Program-made: the position numbers and the translations under genes | The notes under the pieces: generated by a model | Database searches by the model: none | What the model was told of the DNA's origin: nothing | Seen by the model: the letters and a program-made list of their open reading frames with translations, nothing else | Part shown: positions 51,538 through 60,118 of the stretch, one piece after another | How the letters are laid out: each line of letters starts with the position of its first letter | Numbering within the stretch: position 1 is the first letter of the stretch | Assembly (NCBI RefSeq): GCF_008386695.1 | Contig: NZ_VUOC01000001.1 | Span: forward strand, 532,347-596,346 | DNA: 64,000 nt | Source: Chitinophaga agrisoli | Lineage (GTDB): Bacteria > Bacteroidota > Bacteroidia > Chitinophagales > Chitinophagaceae | Direction of reading: 5' to 3'

Positions 51538-52548
51538 ATGTCTATTAATAAACTGGCCCTGATGCGTTATAAAACCATTGATGAATGCCTGCGGAACAGG
51601 TACCGTAAATGGACATTGGAAGACCTGATAGGAAAAGTGGCGCATGTACTGTATGAATATGAAGGGATCAGCTCCGGCATTAGCCGGCGTACCATACAGG
51701 CAGATATACAAACCATGCGCAGCGATAAGCTGGGTTATAATGCGCCCATTGTGGTGCTGGAAAAGAAGTATTACAGCTACAGCGATCCCGCCTACAGTAT
51801 TACTAATGCCCCTATTAATAATGCGGACGTAGAAAAGATGAAGGAAGTGGTAGGCCTGCTGAAACAGTTTAACGGGTTCAGTTATTTTGAGGAGATGAGC
51901 GAGCTGATTGCCCGGCTGGAAAATAACCTGTATAAGACCACCCATCCCGGCCATAATTATATACAGTTTGAGAACAACCACCTGCTAAAGGGTCTGGAAC
52001 ATATTAATCCCCTGTACCAGGCCATATTGCAACAAAGGTCCTTGCTGGTCACTTATCAATCCTTCCGGGCGGCCCAGGCGCAGGAACACATCAGCTATCC
52101 TTACCTGCTGAAAGAATACCGTAACCGCTGGTTCCTGATCTGCTGCGATAAAAAGGGGAAACAGCTGACAACCATGGCACTCGACCGGATCATTGGCTTT
52201 CAGGAGCTACCCAAGGAAAAGTTTGTGCCCTACGATGGGGTGGATTTTGACCAGTACTTCCATGACGCCCTGGGCGTTACCAAAACGGAGAAGGACCGGG
52301 CGCACAAGGTGGTGCTGTTCGTAGCCAAACACCATGCGCCGTATGTACTGACCAAGCCGATCCATCATTCCCAGACCTTATTAAAAGAAGACGAAAAGGG
52401 GATCATTATCTGTATAGAAGTGGTATTGAACTTTGAGCTGGAGCGGGAGATATTGGGATTTGGTGAATATATGAAAGTATTATCGCCCAAAACGCTGGCC
52501 GGGAGGATAACGAAACGGTTGGAAAAAGCGGTGGAAGGATATGAGTGA
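51538..52548 (+). CDS. WYL-domain transcriptional regulator
   Basis: 336 aa from the ATG at 51538 (MSINKLALMRYKTIDECL), preceded by AAAAAAGGTGGT, a clear ribosome-binding site. A longer frame starts with TTG inside the operator and is rejected. N-terminal winged helix (about 1-75: RYRKWTLEDLIGKVAHVLYEY..ISRRTIQADIQTMRS); WYL domain (about 155-240: SLLVTYQSFRAAQAQEHISYPYLLKEYRNRWFLICCD); C-terminal WCX-like part. WYL proteins sense ligands, in several cases nucleic acid, and control defence and damage genes. It is divergent from the repair operon and upstream of RtcB 2, so it is the probable regulator of both. Confidence 0.9.
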   Translation: MSINKLALMRYKTIDECLRNRYRKWTLEDLIGKVAHVLYEYEGISSGISRRTIQADIQTMRSDKLGYNAPIVVLEKKYYSYSDPAYSITNAPINNADVEKMKEVVGLLKQFNGFSYFEEMSELIARLENNLYKTTHPGHNYIQFENNHLLKGLEHINPLYQAILQQRSLLVTYQSFRAAQAQEHISYPYLLKEYRNRWFLICCDKKGKQLTTMALDRIIGFQELPKEKFVPYDGVDFDQYFHDALGVTKTEKDRAHKVVLFVAKHHAPYVLTKPIHHSQTLLKEDEKGIIICIEVVLNFELEREILGFGEYMKVLSPKTLAGRITKRLEKAVEGYE

Positions 52549-52661
52549 GTTTTAAGGATGGCCTGCGTACGGGAAATGTACGGATACGGGTTTCATAGCA
52601 ATGTTATAGCAGTTTCATAGCAATGTCAAAGCAATTGTGGGGTAAATCTCCTATTTTCCCC

Positions 52662-52766
52662 TACCTTTGCGTTTCCGAAATCAATTCGGCTGCTGACATC
52701 TCTGCAAGGGGCAGATGTTCCTACCCAAGCCCCATCATCTAATCTTTTTTTTACAAATTAAAGAAC
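52662..52766 (+). promoter_or_regulatory. Promoter and structured leader of RtcB 2
   Basis: TACCTTTG (52662-52669) matches the TAnnTTTG -7 box exactly; no clear TTTG was found at the right distance upstream. The leader of about 90 bases contains two hairpins, CCGAA/TTCGG and TCTGC/GCAGA, before the ATG. Confidence 0.55.
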
Positions 52767-53897
52767 ATGCCATCTATTGGATTCTATTGTGATCCTCTCC
52801 GCATTGAACAAAATGCGATGGATCAGCTACAGCAGTATGCCCGGCGGCCGTTTGTAGATACGATCTGTGCGTTTACGGATATTCACTACTGTGCAGAAAA
52901 AGCGCTGCCGGTGGGGGTAGCTTTCCAAACCACTGATTATTGTTATCCGCTGATCACCGGAAAGGATATTGGCTGCGGTGTGATGTACCTTAAAATTGAC
53001 AAAACATACTGGTTAAAGCCTCTTGATAAACAGGCGCATTTTCAGGCGCTGTACTTCGCCCATCAACAAATGACAGACGATGGGCTGGGCGGCGGCAACC
53101 ATTTCCTGTCCGTAGAAGAGGACAGTGAGGCGGTATACGTAATCTGCCATACGGGCACCCGTAACCGGGGCATTGCCCTTTACCAGCGCTGCCTGGAGTT
53201 AACAAGGGAGTTTTCCCGTGCTTATGGACAGGACGTGGATTATGTGCACCGGGATTTTCTGCCAACAGATTTTCTGGAGTATTATAATAACACGCTTCAG
53301 TTTGGTTACGAAAGGCGGAAGAATTTCTGTATCAAAACCCTGTTGTTTTTGCAGAACGCCCATTATGTGGCCGCAGATAAACGCACCTTTGATAAAGGCT
53401 ATCTCCATATCAACTACAAGGAGCTGCCCCATGAAGGAAAATTGAATGGTACGCCCTACCAACTGGAGGACTCCATTCATAATCACCTGCGGTTCGGGGG
53501 CGAAAACATTGTACACCGCAAAGGCAGTACGGAACTGGCTCCGGGTAAAACGGTGGTGATACCATTGTCAATGTCCCGTGGCAGCCTGTTAGTACAGGCC
53601 CGCACCATTGCCGCCGCAGAGACAGCCCTGCTTTCCTGCGCGCATGGAGCCGGACGGCGCCTGTCGCGGTTTGATGCCATGAAACACTGGAAAACGGTGT
53701 TAAAGGAAAAAGAACGTAAAGCTTATAAGGCACGTTTCCCGGAACTGCTGAACCGCTCCGGTAATTTTCCACAAGGGTACATACAGGAATTTGACTTTGC
53801 GTACAAGGACGCCACAGCCATATTCGCACATCAGACATACCTGAAAAAGGTAACTGAGACAAGGCCCGTGATAACGATCAAGTACACGGAGATTTGA
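52767..53897 (+). CDS. Short RtcB-family RNA ligase (RtcB 2)
   Basis: 376 aa, shorter than E. coli RtcB and lacking the N-terminal extension of RtcB 1. Active-site blocks are complete: TGKDIGCGVMYLKI with Cys70, GGGNHFLSVE near residue 111, CHTGTRNRGIALY, ENIVHRKGSTELAPG, PLSMSRGSLLVQ and SCAHGAGRRLSR. It should therefore be a working GTP-dependent ligase for 3'-P/cyclic-P and 5'-OH ends. The sequence differs much from RtcB 1, so the two are probably specialised rather than recent duplicates. It has its own promoter and a terminator about 110 bases after the stop. Confidence 0.93.
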   Translation: MPSIGFYCDPLRIEQNAMDQLQQYARRPFVDTICAFTDIHYCAEKALPVGVAFQTTDYCYPLITGKDIGCGVMYLKIDKTYWLKPLDKQAHFQALYFAHQQMTDDGLGGGNHFLSVEEDSEAVYVICHTGTRNRGIALYQRCLELTREFSRAYGQDVDYVHRDFLPTDFLEYYNNTLQFGYERRKNFCIKTLLFLQNAHYVAADKRTFDKGYLHINYKELPHEGKLNGTPYQLEDSIHNHLRFGGENIVHRKGSTELAPGKTVVIPLSMSRGSLLVQARTIAAAETALLSCAHGAGRRLSRFDAMKHWKTVLKEKERKAYKARFPELLNRSGNFPQGYIQEFDFAYKDATAIFAHQTYLKKVTETRPVITIKYTEI

Positions 53898-54004
53898 TAG
53901 TCGAACGGATGGGCTGCATATACTCATCCCTCCGCCGGATAACCATGAGGGTGTTGTTTATATTGAAAAACAAACCCTTAGGAAAAAGTTTGAAAAAGAA
54001 CTTC

Positions 54005-54031
54005 AGAGGCTGGTCTTTTAGACCGGCCTCT
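54005..54031 (+). terminator. Terminator after RtcB 2
   Basis: 12-bp stem AGAGGCTGGTCT / AGACCGGCCTCT (one G-T pair) with a TTT loop, followed by ATCTTTTA. It closes the WYL-RtcB 2 unit. Confidence 0.75.
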
Positions 54032-54162
54032 ATCTTTTAATATAAGCAGTTGTTTCCCGGTAGCCACCATACTACCATTGATATAAAAAGCCCCTGCTAC
54101 AATCATATTTTTTGTATATTTTCTATCTCTGAAAACCCGTCTCTTTTTAAACCTTCCACGAA

Positions 54163-55668
54163 ATGAAAACAAAGAACACCATTACCCGTCGTCAGTTTAT
54201 TGACTCCGCCGCTAAAGCGTCCCTTGCTTTTACGATCGTACCCCGCCATGTATTGGGCGGACCCGGTTATGTAGCCCCCAGCGACAAGCTGAATCTGGCT
54301 TATATTGGCTGTGGCACCCAGGGCCTGCGCGAGATGTGTGAGCTGATCACCAACCCGGAACTGCAGATCGTGTCCGTTTGTGATCCTAACAAGGTGAGCA
54401 CCAATTATGTAGACTGGTCGCCCAACGGTATCCGCAACGGCATCCGCACCGTATTAGGCGATCCCAACTGGGGCGCTTCCTTCCAGGGCATACCCGGCGG
54501 CCGCGATATAGGCAAGGAACTGGTAGAAAAGTACTACAGCAAACAGCAGCAGAGTACCTATAAGGGCTGCACCGCCTACAACGATTTCCGGGAGTTGCTG
54601 GAAAAGGAAAAAGATATTGACGCCGTAAAAATCATGACCCCGGACCATCTGCATGCCTATATTTCTATTGCCGCCATGAAAAAGGGCAAACACGTAGTGA
54701 TCCACAAACCGCTGGCTAACCGCATGTATGAGGCCAAACTGGTAATTGAGACGGCCCGGCAAACAGGCGTAAGCACCCATCTGCTGGCCTGGAGCAAACG
54801 CCCCGGCGCTGCACTGGTGAAACAGTGGATCGCTGAAGGGCATATAGGCACGCTGCGCGAGATCCATAACTGGTCTAACCGCCCGGTATGGCCACAATGG
54901 ACCAGCAACCCTACCGATACGCCCCCCGTGCCGGAGGACTTTGACTGGAACCTGTGGTTAGGCCCCGTTCCTGACCGCCCTTATCATCCCAATTATACCA
55001 ATAATGTGTTCCGCGGCTGGTACGACTTTGGCGCCGGCAGCATTGCGGATATGGGGCATTACAGCCTGTGGCCCCTGTTCCTGACGCTGGGTATTAATAC
55101 CGCCCCGCTATCCGCAGAGGCCTGGGGCACTACCACCAGCGCCATTGATAATCATGTAAGTCATGGTGTGCCTAATGATGTAGCCTTTCCTTACTCCTGT
55201 ATAGTACGTTTTAAATTCCTCAAGCAGGAAACATTACCGTCCTTTGAACTGTTTTGGTATGATGGCGGCATGCGCCCCAATACGCCGGATGAACTGGGCG
55301 ACGGTGTTCTGGAGCGGGAAGGTATGATGTTCGTAGGCGATAAAGGAAAGATCATTGCCGGTTTCCGTTGCGAAAGCCCCCGGCTGCTGCCGGACAGCAA
55401 AATGGCCAGCGTAATGAAAGGACAGACGCCGCCCAAAGAAGAGGCAGACCGTAATGACAAATACTGGATAGATGCATTCCGGAACAAGACCCAGTCTCCC
55501 GGCAGCTTTTTGCTGGCCGGCCCGGTAACGGAAACCATCCTGCTGGGCGGCGTGGCGCTCCGGTCTAAAAAACGGCTGGAATACAATTCCAAAGAGATGC
55601 GGATCACTAATAACGAAGACGCCAACAAATACTTTCACCGGGAGTACCGGAAAGGCTGGGAGCTGTAA
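54163..55668 (+). CDS. Gfo/Idh/MocA family oxidoreductase, exported
   Basis: 501 aa. Tat-type N terminus TRRQFIDSAAKASLAFTIVPRHVLGG. NAD-binding fold with LAYIGCGTQGLREM (GxGxxG) near residue 45, IVSVCDPN, DAVKIMTPDHLHAYISIAAMKKGKHVVIHKPLAN near residue 150 (the EKP-type motif as HKP). The C-terminal domain contains GAGSIADMGHYSLWPL and FELFWYDGGMRPNTP. Exported members of this family act on sugars or glycosides in the periplasm. Operon partner: the TIM-barrel isomerase 27 bases downstream. Confidence 0.9.
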   Translation: MKTKNTITRRQFIDSAAKASLAFTIVPRHVLGGPGYVAPSDKLNLAYIGCGTQGLREMCELITNPELQIVSVCDPNKVSTNYVDWSPNGIRNGIRTVLGDPNWGASFQGIPGGRDIGKELVEKYYSKQQQSTYKGCTAYNDFRELLEKEKDIDAVKIMTPDHLHAYISIAAMKKGKHVVIHKPLANRMYEAKLVIETARQTGVSTHLLAWSKRPGAALVKQWIAEGHIGTLREIHNWSNRPVWPQWTSNPTDTPPVPEDFDWNLWLGPVPDRPYHPNYTNNVFRGWYDFGAGSIADMGHYSLWPLFLTLGINTAPLSAEAWGTTTSAIDNHVSHGVPNDVAFPYSCIVRFKFLKQETLPSFELFWYDGGMRPNTPDELGDGVLEREGMMFVGDKGKIIAGFRCESPRLLPDSKMASVMKGQTPPKEEADRNDKYWIDAFRNKTQSPGSFLLAGPVTETILLGGVALRSKKRLEYNSKEMRITNNEDANKYFHREYRKGWEL

Positions 55669-55695
55669 GCATCATCTATCTAAAACTGTACTGTT

Positions 55696-56568
55696 ATGAA
55701 CCGACGTGATTTCCTGGAAAAAACGGCAGTGCTGGGCGCTGCCGGCTTAATAACACTCGTTATGACAATGATACCCTCCACACAAAGCCTGGCAGGCACA
55801 CCACCTGTAAAAGACGATATATCCCTGGCCCAATGGGCCCTGGTAGAAGAGATACGGACCGGCAAATGGAAAAACCTTGATTTTCCACGTATTGCCCGTG
55901 AAGATTTTGGCCTGAACGGGATAGAATTTGTAAATACCCTTTTTGAGGTACCTACAGAAGGTTACCTCAAAAAACTAAAGCAGAACGCAGCTACCCACGG
56001 GGTGGCCATGGTACTGATCATGGTGGATGATGAAGGCGATGGCTGCGGGGCTACCGCTGCGGAACGCAAACAATTTGACATTAACCACCGCAAATGGGTG
56101 GATATTGCCCATTACCTGGGTTGCCATGCTATCCGCACCAACTGCCGCGGACCGGAACATGCAGATAAAAAGGAGGCATTGAAATGGGCGGCGGAATCCT
56201 ATCATATGCTGCTGGATTATGCAGCCGCTTCAGGTATCAGCATAGTGATCGAAAACCATGGCGGCGTTTCCAACGATCCGGACTGGATGGTGGCCTTAAT
56301 GAAGGAGGTAAACAACCCGGCCTTTGGCACTTATCCGGATTGGAGAAAGCCCGCGCCGGATTTTGACAACCTTACGTATCTGCAGAAAACGCTGCCGTAT
56401 GCAAAAGGGATGTCTTATCGGAACCAGCCTTCTGATGAGTTGACTGTGAAGATGATCCAGTTAAGCCAGGCGGCGGGGTATAAAGGTTGGTATGGCATTG
56501 AATCCAGCGGCCGGGAAGAGATAAAGAAGGGGATTGGGCTGCTGAAGGAGCATTTGCTCAAAGTCTAA
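55696..56568 (+). CDS. Sugar phosphate isomerase/epimerase-like TIM-barrel protein, exported
   Basis: 290 aa. Tat-type N terminus NRRDFLEKTAVLGAAGLI. Xylose isomerase-like TIM barrel (AP endonuclease 2 fold): GLNGIEFVNTLFE, HGVAMVLIMVDDEGD, HAIRTNCRG, GISIVIENHGGVSND and YGIESSGREEIKKGIGLLK, with the Glu, Asp and His residues expected for metal binding. With the oxidoreductase upstream it suggests oxidation and isomerisation of a sugar in the periplasm; the substrate is unknown. Confidence 0.87.
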   Translation: MNRRDFLEKTAVLGAAGLITLVMTMIPSTQSLAGTPPVKDDISLAQWALVEEIRTGKWKNLDFPRIAREDFGLNGIEFVNTLFEVPTEGYLKKLKQNAATHGVAMVLIMVDDEGDGCGATAAERKQFDINHRKWVDIAHYLGCHAIRTNCRGPEHADKKEALKWAAESYHMLLDYAAASGISIVIENHGGVSNDPDWMVALMKEVNNPAFGTYPDWRKPAPDFDNLTYLQKTLPYAKGMSYRNQPSDELTVKMIQLSQAAGYKGWYGIESSGREEIKKGIGLLKEHLLKV

Positions 56569-56582
56569 GTAGTTTATATACG

Positions 56583-56609
56583 GGGATCTTCCGTTATGCG
56601 GAAGATCCC
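56583..56609. terminator. Hairpin between convergent genes
   Basis: 11-bp perfect stem GGGATCTTCCG / CGGAAGATCCC with a 5-base loop. No T run follows, but it lies between the stops of the isomerase and sigma factor genes and probably serves both. Confidence 0.6.
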
Positions 56610-56628
56610 TGGTTATTTATGTGATAAT

Positions 56629-57861
56629 CTATTCCGTCAGGTCGGATAACTTCTTTGCAATCGTCTGCTTATCTGTATTAGTCTTCGCCAATGTCAGCGC
56701 ATTCCGTAAATATTGTTTGGCCCGCTCATTATCAATACCGGTATACAATTCCCCCAGCAATGTGTAGTAATAATGATTATCTGTTAACTGCAGTTTCTCC
56801 GCCTCTTCAATAGCAGCAGCTTTGCCATTTGCTTTGGACAGCGCAAAGGTCCTATTAAGCGCCGCAATAGGTGAATATGCTATCTGCAGCAGGTTATTGT
56901 ACAATTGGAGGATATGCTCCCATTTTTCTTTAGTATCTGCTTTGATGGTGTGCCAGTAGGCAATATTTGCTTCCAGGTGGTATTTTGATATACGGCTGCG
57001 CTGTGATGCCTCTTTCAGGAAATAAGCGCCTTGCGCTATCAGCGCATTATCCCATAGGGTTTCATCCTGCTCCTGGTACAGGATCATCTCACCGGTTTCA
57101 TCTTTCCTGGCTTCAAACCGGGAAGCATGAAAACACATCAGGGCTAACAGCGCATTTACGGCAGGTTGGTTGGTGAACGGGTTTTCAATCAGCAGATACG
57201 TAAGCCGCATGGCCTCCAGGCATAAGTCTTTTCTCAGGGTGTTATCATTGCTTTCAGAATAATAACCCTCATTAAAGAGCAGATACAAGGTGATAAGCAC
57301 GGTTTCCAGCCGTTTGCTGATTTCCGGCGGTGCAGGCAGTTCAATCGCTATGTTCTCTGCCTGCAATTTCTCCTTGCCCCGGGCCAGGCGCTTTTTGATG
57401 GTTTCCTTATTGGTCAGGAAAGCATTGGCGATCTCTTCCAGGCCGAAACCGCAAAGGATACGCAGCGCCAGCCCTATTTGTGCCTCCGTAGGGATAGCAG
57501 GGTGGCAAATAGCAAATAGCATCTGTAACTGACTGTCTGTAATATGCTGAGCAGATAGATCTATTTCCGGCTCAACGGATGATGCCGACAGATACTTCAG
57601 TTGACCCGCGATCTTATTGGTAAAAAGCTGTTTGCGATTACTGTAGTTGTGCGCTTTGTTCTTTGCCACGGTATACAGCCATGCAGTGGGATTTTCAGGG
57701 ATGCCCTTATGCGGCCAGGTTTCCAGGGCTGCGATGAAGGTTTCGCTGGCAATGTCTTCTGCCGCCTCCATATGTCCGATACCAAAATGTTTACAAAGCA
57801 CCGCCGTTATCCGGCTGAATTCGGATCTAAACAAATGCGGTATCAGTTCCTGTTGATTCAT
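56629..57861 (-). CDS. ECF42-type RNA polymerase sigma factor with TPR-like C terminus
   Basis: 410 aa, twice the usual ECF length. Sigma region 2 lies in the first 90 residues (LFRSEFSRITAVLCKHFGIGHMEAAEDIASETFIAALETWP, AWLYTVAKNKAHN); region 4 near 125-185 (ALRILCGFGLEEIANAFLTNKETIKKRLARGKEKL). The C-terminal 220 residues are TPR-like helices. This is the COG4941/ECF42 layout, where the C-terminal domain rather than an anti-sigma factor tunes activity and the partner is a YCII/DGPF protein, here encoded 81 bases upstream on the same strand. Confidence 0.9.
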   Translation of the reverse strand: MNQQELIPHLFRSEFSRITAVLCKHFGIGHMEAAEDIASETFIAALETWPHKGIPENPTAWLYTVAKNKAHNYSNRKQLFTNKIAGQLKYLSASSVEPEIDLSAQHITDSQLQMLFAICHPAIPTEAQIGLALRILCGFGLEEIANAFLTNKETIKKRLARGKEKLQAENIAIELPAPPEISKRLETVLITLYLLFNEGYYSESNDNTLRKDLCLEAMRLTYLLIENPFTNQPAVNALLALMCFHASRFEARKDETGEMILYQEQDETLWDNALIAQGAYFLKEASQRSRISKYHLEANIAYWHTIKADTKEKWEHILQLYNNLLQIAYSPIAALNRTFALSKANGKAAAIEEAEKLQLTDNHYYYTLLGELYTGIDNERAKQYLRNALTLAKTNTDKQTIAKKLSDLTE

Positions 57862-57942
57862 TATTAAGGTGATGGGCTGACTAAAAGCGCTGCCTGGTGA
57901 TCCAACAACTCCTGCCTGCTTTTTGTCAGCCCTTTAAATACA

Positions 57943-58305
57943 TTAATGTGTACCGTCGCCTTTGGCGATCTTTCTTACCTCTACGCTGTTGCCCTCGCCC
58001 TGGAGTACAGGACAGCCCTTTGCAAAAGCCACCGCTTCTTCCACAGAATCTGCTTTTACAATAATATAACCGCCAATAGTTTCCTTTATATCTCCAAAGG
58101 GACCGTTGGTAACCACATGTTTGGCGTCTTTGGTCATTACCACCTTTGCATCGTCAAATGGCAGCCCATTGCCCAGTACATACTTATTCTGGGCTGCAAT
58201 GCCCCCAATCCAGTCCATTGTCTGTTTCATCCAGACTTGGATCTGTTCCGGAGAGGCAACTTCCTTACCGTCCTGGTGACGGAAGATCAACATAAATTCA
58301 TTCAT
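57943..58305 (-). CDS. YCII/DGPF-family protein
   Basis: 120 aa. MNEFMLIFRHQDGKEVASPEQIQVWMKQTMDWIGGIAAQNKY and VVTNGPFGDIKETIGGYIIVKADSVEEAVAFAKGCPVLQGEGNSVEVR follow the YCII (PF03795) pattern, with NGPF in place of DGPF. Such proteins accompany ECF42 sigma factors as likely targets or partners; their biochemical role is unclear. First gene of the two-gene unit. Confidence 0.9.
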   Translation of the reverse strand: MNEFMLIFRHQDGKEVASPEQIQVWMKQTMDWIGGIAAQNKYVLGNGLPFDDAKVVMTKDAKHVVTNGPFGDIKETIGGYIIVKADSVEEAVAFAKGCPVLQGEGNSVEVRKIAKGDGTH

Positions 58306-58606
58306 GAGTTTTGGTATTAGTAGTGATAGAACCTTTTAACACAGTTATACCCAGCTGCTTTATGAAGTTAAATACATTTGGCCATCATTTAAGCCCCTGG
58401 ATAACTGTGTACACCATAATAACAAACGGGGTAACTGGCGGGGGACAACCTGGGGGATATAATTGTTTACCTCAGCAGTAGCAAATGATGAACCCTATTA
58501 TTGTCTGGCCGGGGTACTAAATTGTCTGTTTCAGGTAGAAAGTTCGTTGTCAGCGGCTGGTTTTAAAACAGCTTTGTATCATCAAGCAACTTAAAACCTT
58601 CAGATC
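58306..58606. other. 301-base divergent region without a gene
   Basis: Control region between the YCII gene (minus) and the DoxX gene (plus). No distinct promoter pair, repeat or RNA was recognised. Confidence 0.45.
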
Positions 58607-59023
58607 ATGAACACAAAAACAGCAAAAACAATTTATTGGACAGGCGCCGTATTAACCTCATTATGGTTTGGCGCCAGCGGATTTTTTGAGTTAACCAAAA
58701 ATCCGATCGTATGGGATATAACAGTACAATTGGGATATCCTCCACATTTCATTTATATCCTTGGTGTTGCCAAACTTTCAGGGATCATCGTTCTTTTAAC
58801 GCCTAATAGATTACTTAGATTAAAAGAGTGGGTATTTGCCGGGATCTTTTTTGATATCACATTCGCCTTCTTCTCAAAAGTAAGCGTACTTGGCCTCCCA
58901 GCTACAACTGATGCTATTGTCGCATTTGTTATGGTAACGGTTACTTATACGATGTTCAGGAAGTTATACCCGGCAGCGTATACGCCGTGGCTTTTGCCAG
59001 GGCGTAATGCGGACATCCTGTAG
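58607..59023 (+). CDS. DoxX family membrane protein
   Basis: 138 aa with four hydrophobic segments. AKTIYWTGAVLTSLWFGASGFFELTKNP, LGYPPHFIYILGVAKLSGIIVLLTP and LKEWVFAGIFFDITFAFFSKVSV match the DoxX_2 pattern. Members are small inner-membrane proteins of unclear function, some linked with oxidative stress. Single gene; the neighbouring ECF42 unit is divergent. Confidence 0.85.
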   Translation: MNTKTAKTIYWTGAVLTSLWFGASGFFELTKNPIVWDITVQLGYPPHFIYILGVAKLSGIIVLLTPNRLLRLKEWVFAGIFFDITFAFFSKVSVLGLPATTDAIVAFVMVTVTYTMFRKLYPAAYTPWLLPGRNADIL

Positions 59024-59298
59024 CGCTCCCCCGGGGGAATCGGGAATTACCAATTCCCCCGGAACACCGGACGGCGACTATCTATGTCAACAATAAGGCT
59101 TGCACGTTAACTTTTCCCCAATCATCCAACGGTTATCCTAGGGCTGCAGTTTCAGTTTAATGGTGCAGCAGCGGTAAAGGAAACAAGGTTACCAGCCGGG
59201 GAAAAGTGTATGAGATGGACTAACATCTTTGGGTGAGGGCGGGGTAAAAGGTAGCTGAAAAATCTTATTATTGCGGACACAAGCATACAATACAACCT

Positions 59299-60033
59299 AT
59301 GATCCCTAACCAACTGCATGTTCCCGGTATTCAGTTCTTTAAGCTCAAACCTTACCAACATCGTCAAAGAGAGCGCCATAGCAGCGGCTATCATGGCACT
59401 ATGACAAACAATGGCGAAGTGTATTTACACAAGCATTATTACACGATGATAAAGGTTTCCAACGCATGGCGGATTGGTTTTAAGAATGTTTTGAATGTTC
59501 CGGTGGATGTCATGATGCAGTTCAGTATACATGATAAATACGGCCAACTGGAAACCTTTACACAGGGATATAATAATCTTCGTCCAACCGAGCCGGCTGA
59601 GATATTTTTTGATGTGCAGGATAAAAAGTTGAAAATCATGCTTGATATGGTGGAGGTTTATGCTAACGGTTACCTGCATACTGCTACTGAGGTAAAGCAG
59701 TTTATGCCGCCACAGCCCTGGGCCGTAAAAAGCTGGGTGGTGGCTTTGGTCATGGCTATCGTCTCCGCCGCGGCGTTAACTGACCCGCACCCCATGAATT
59801 TCATCAGCATATCATTGCCGTTCCTGGCGCTTGCCATGACGGGAGCGGGATTCCTTCACCGGACGCCTGTTATGCTCATGCTGATTTTCTTATCGCTTGT
59901 TCCATTCTCTTCACATAGCCTTGAAATAAAAACGACGATCGGGGTGATGGGATTGGGTTATCTGTATTGGGTATGGAAAAAGCGCCATTCGATAAAAGAT
60001 TTTCTGATGGGGAGTGCTACGCCATTGAGGTAG
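59299..60033 (+). CDS. Membrane protein of unknown function
   Basis: 244 aa from the ATG at 59299; a start at 59401 (MTNNGEVYLHKHYYTM) is equally possible. Residues about 45-140 look like a soluble beta domain (NAWRIGFKNVLNVPVDVMMQFSIHDKYGQLETF, IFFDVQDKKLKIMLDMVEVYANGYL); four hydrophobic segments follow (about 145-230), and the end is basic (WKKRHSIKDF). No family recognised. The 275 bases before it (59024-59298) hold nothing recognisable. Confidence 0.55.
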   Translation: MIPNQLHVPGIQFFKLKPYQHRQRERHSSGYHGTMTNNGEVYLHKHYYTMIKVSNAWRIGFKNVLNVPVDVMMQFSIHDKYGQLETFTQGYNNLRPTEPAEIFFDVQDKKLKIMLDMVEVYANGYLHTATEVKQFMPPQPWAVKSWVVALVMAIVSAAALTDPHPMNFISISLPFLALAMTGAGFLHRTPVMLMLIFLSLVPFSSHSLEIKTTIGVMGLGYLYWVWKKRHSIKDFLMGSATPLR

Positions 60034-60118
60034 GGATAGGATGCACTGGAAATTTGTTTCGTGGCGCCTATTATCTTTATATTTGAATAAAGAACCGCTG
60101 ATTTGAAGCCGGGTAACA

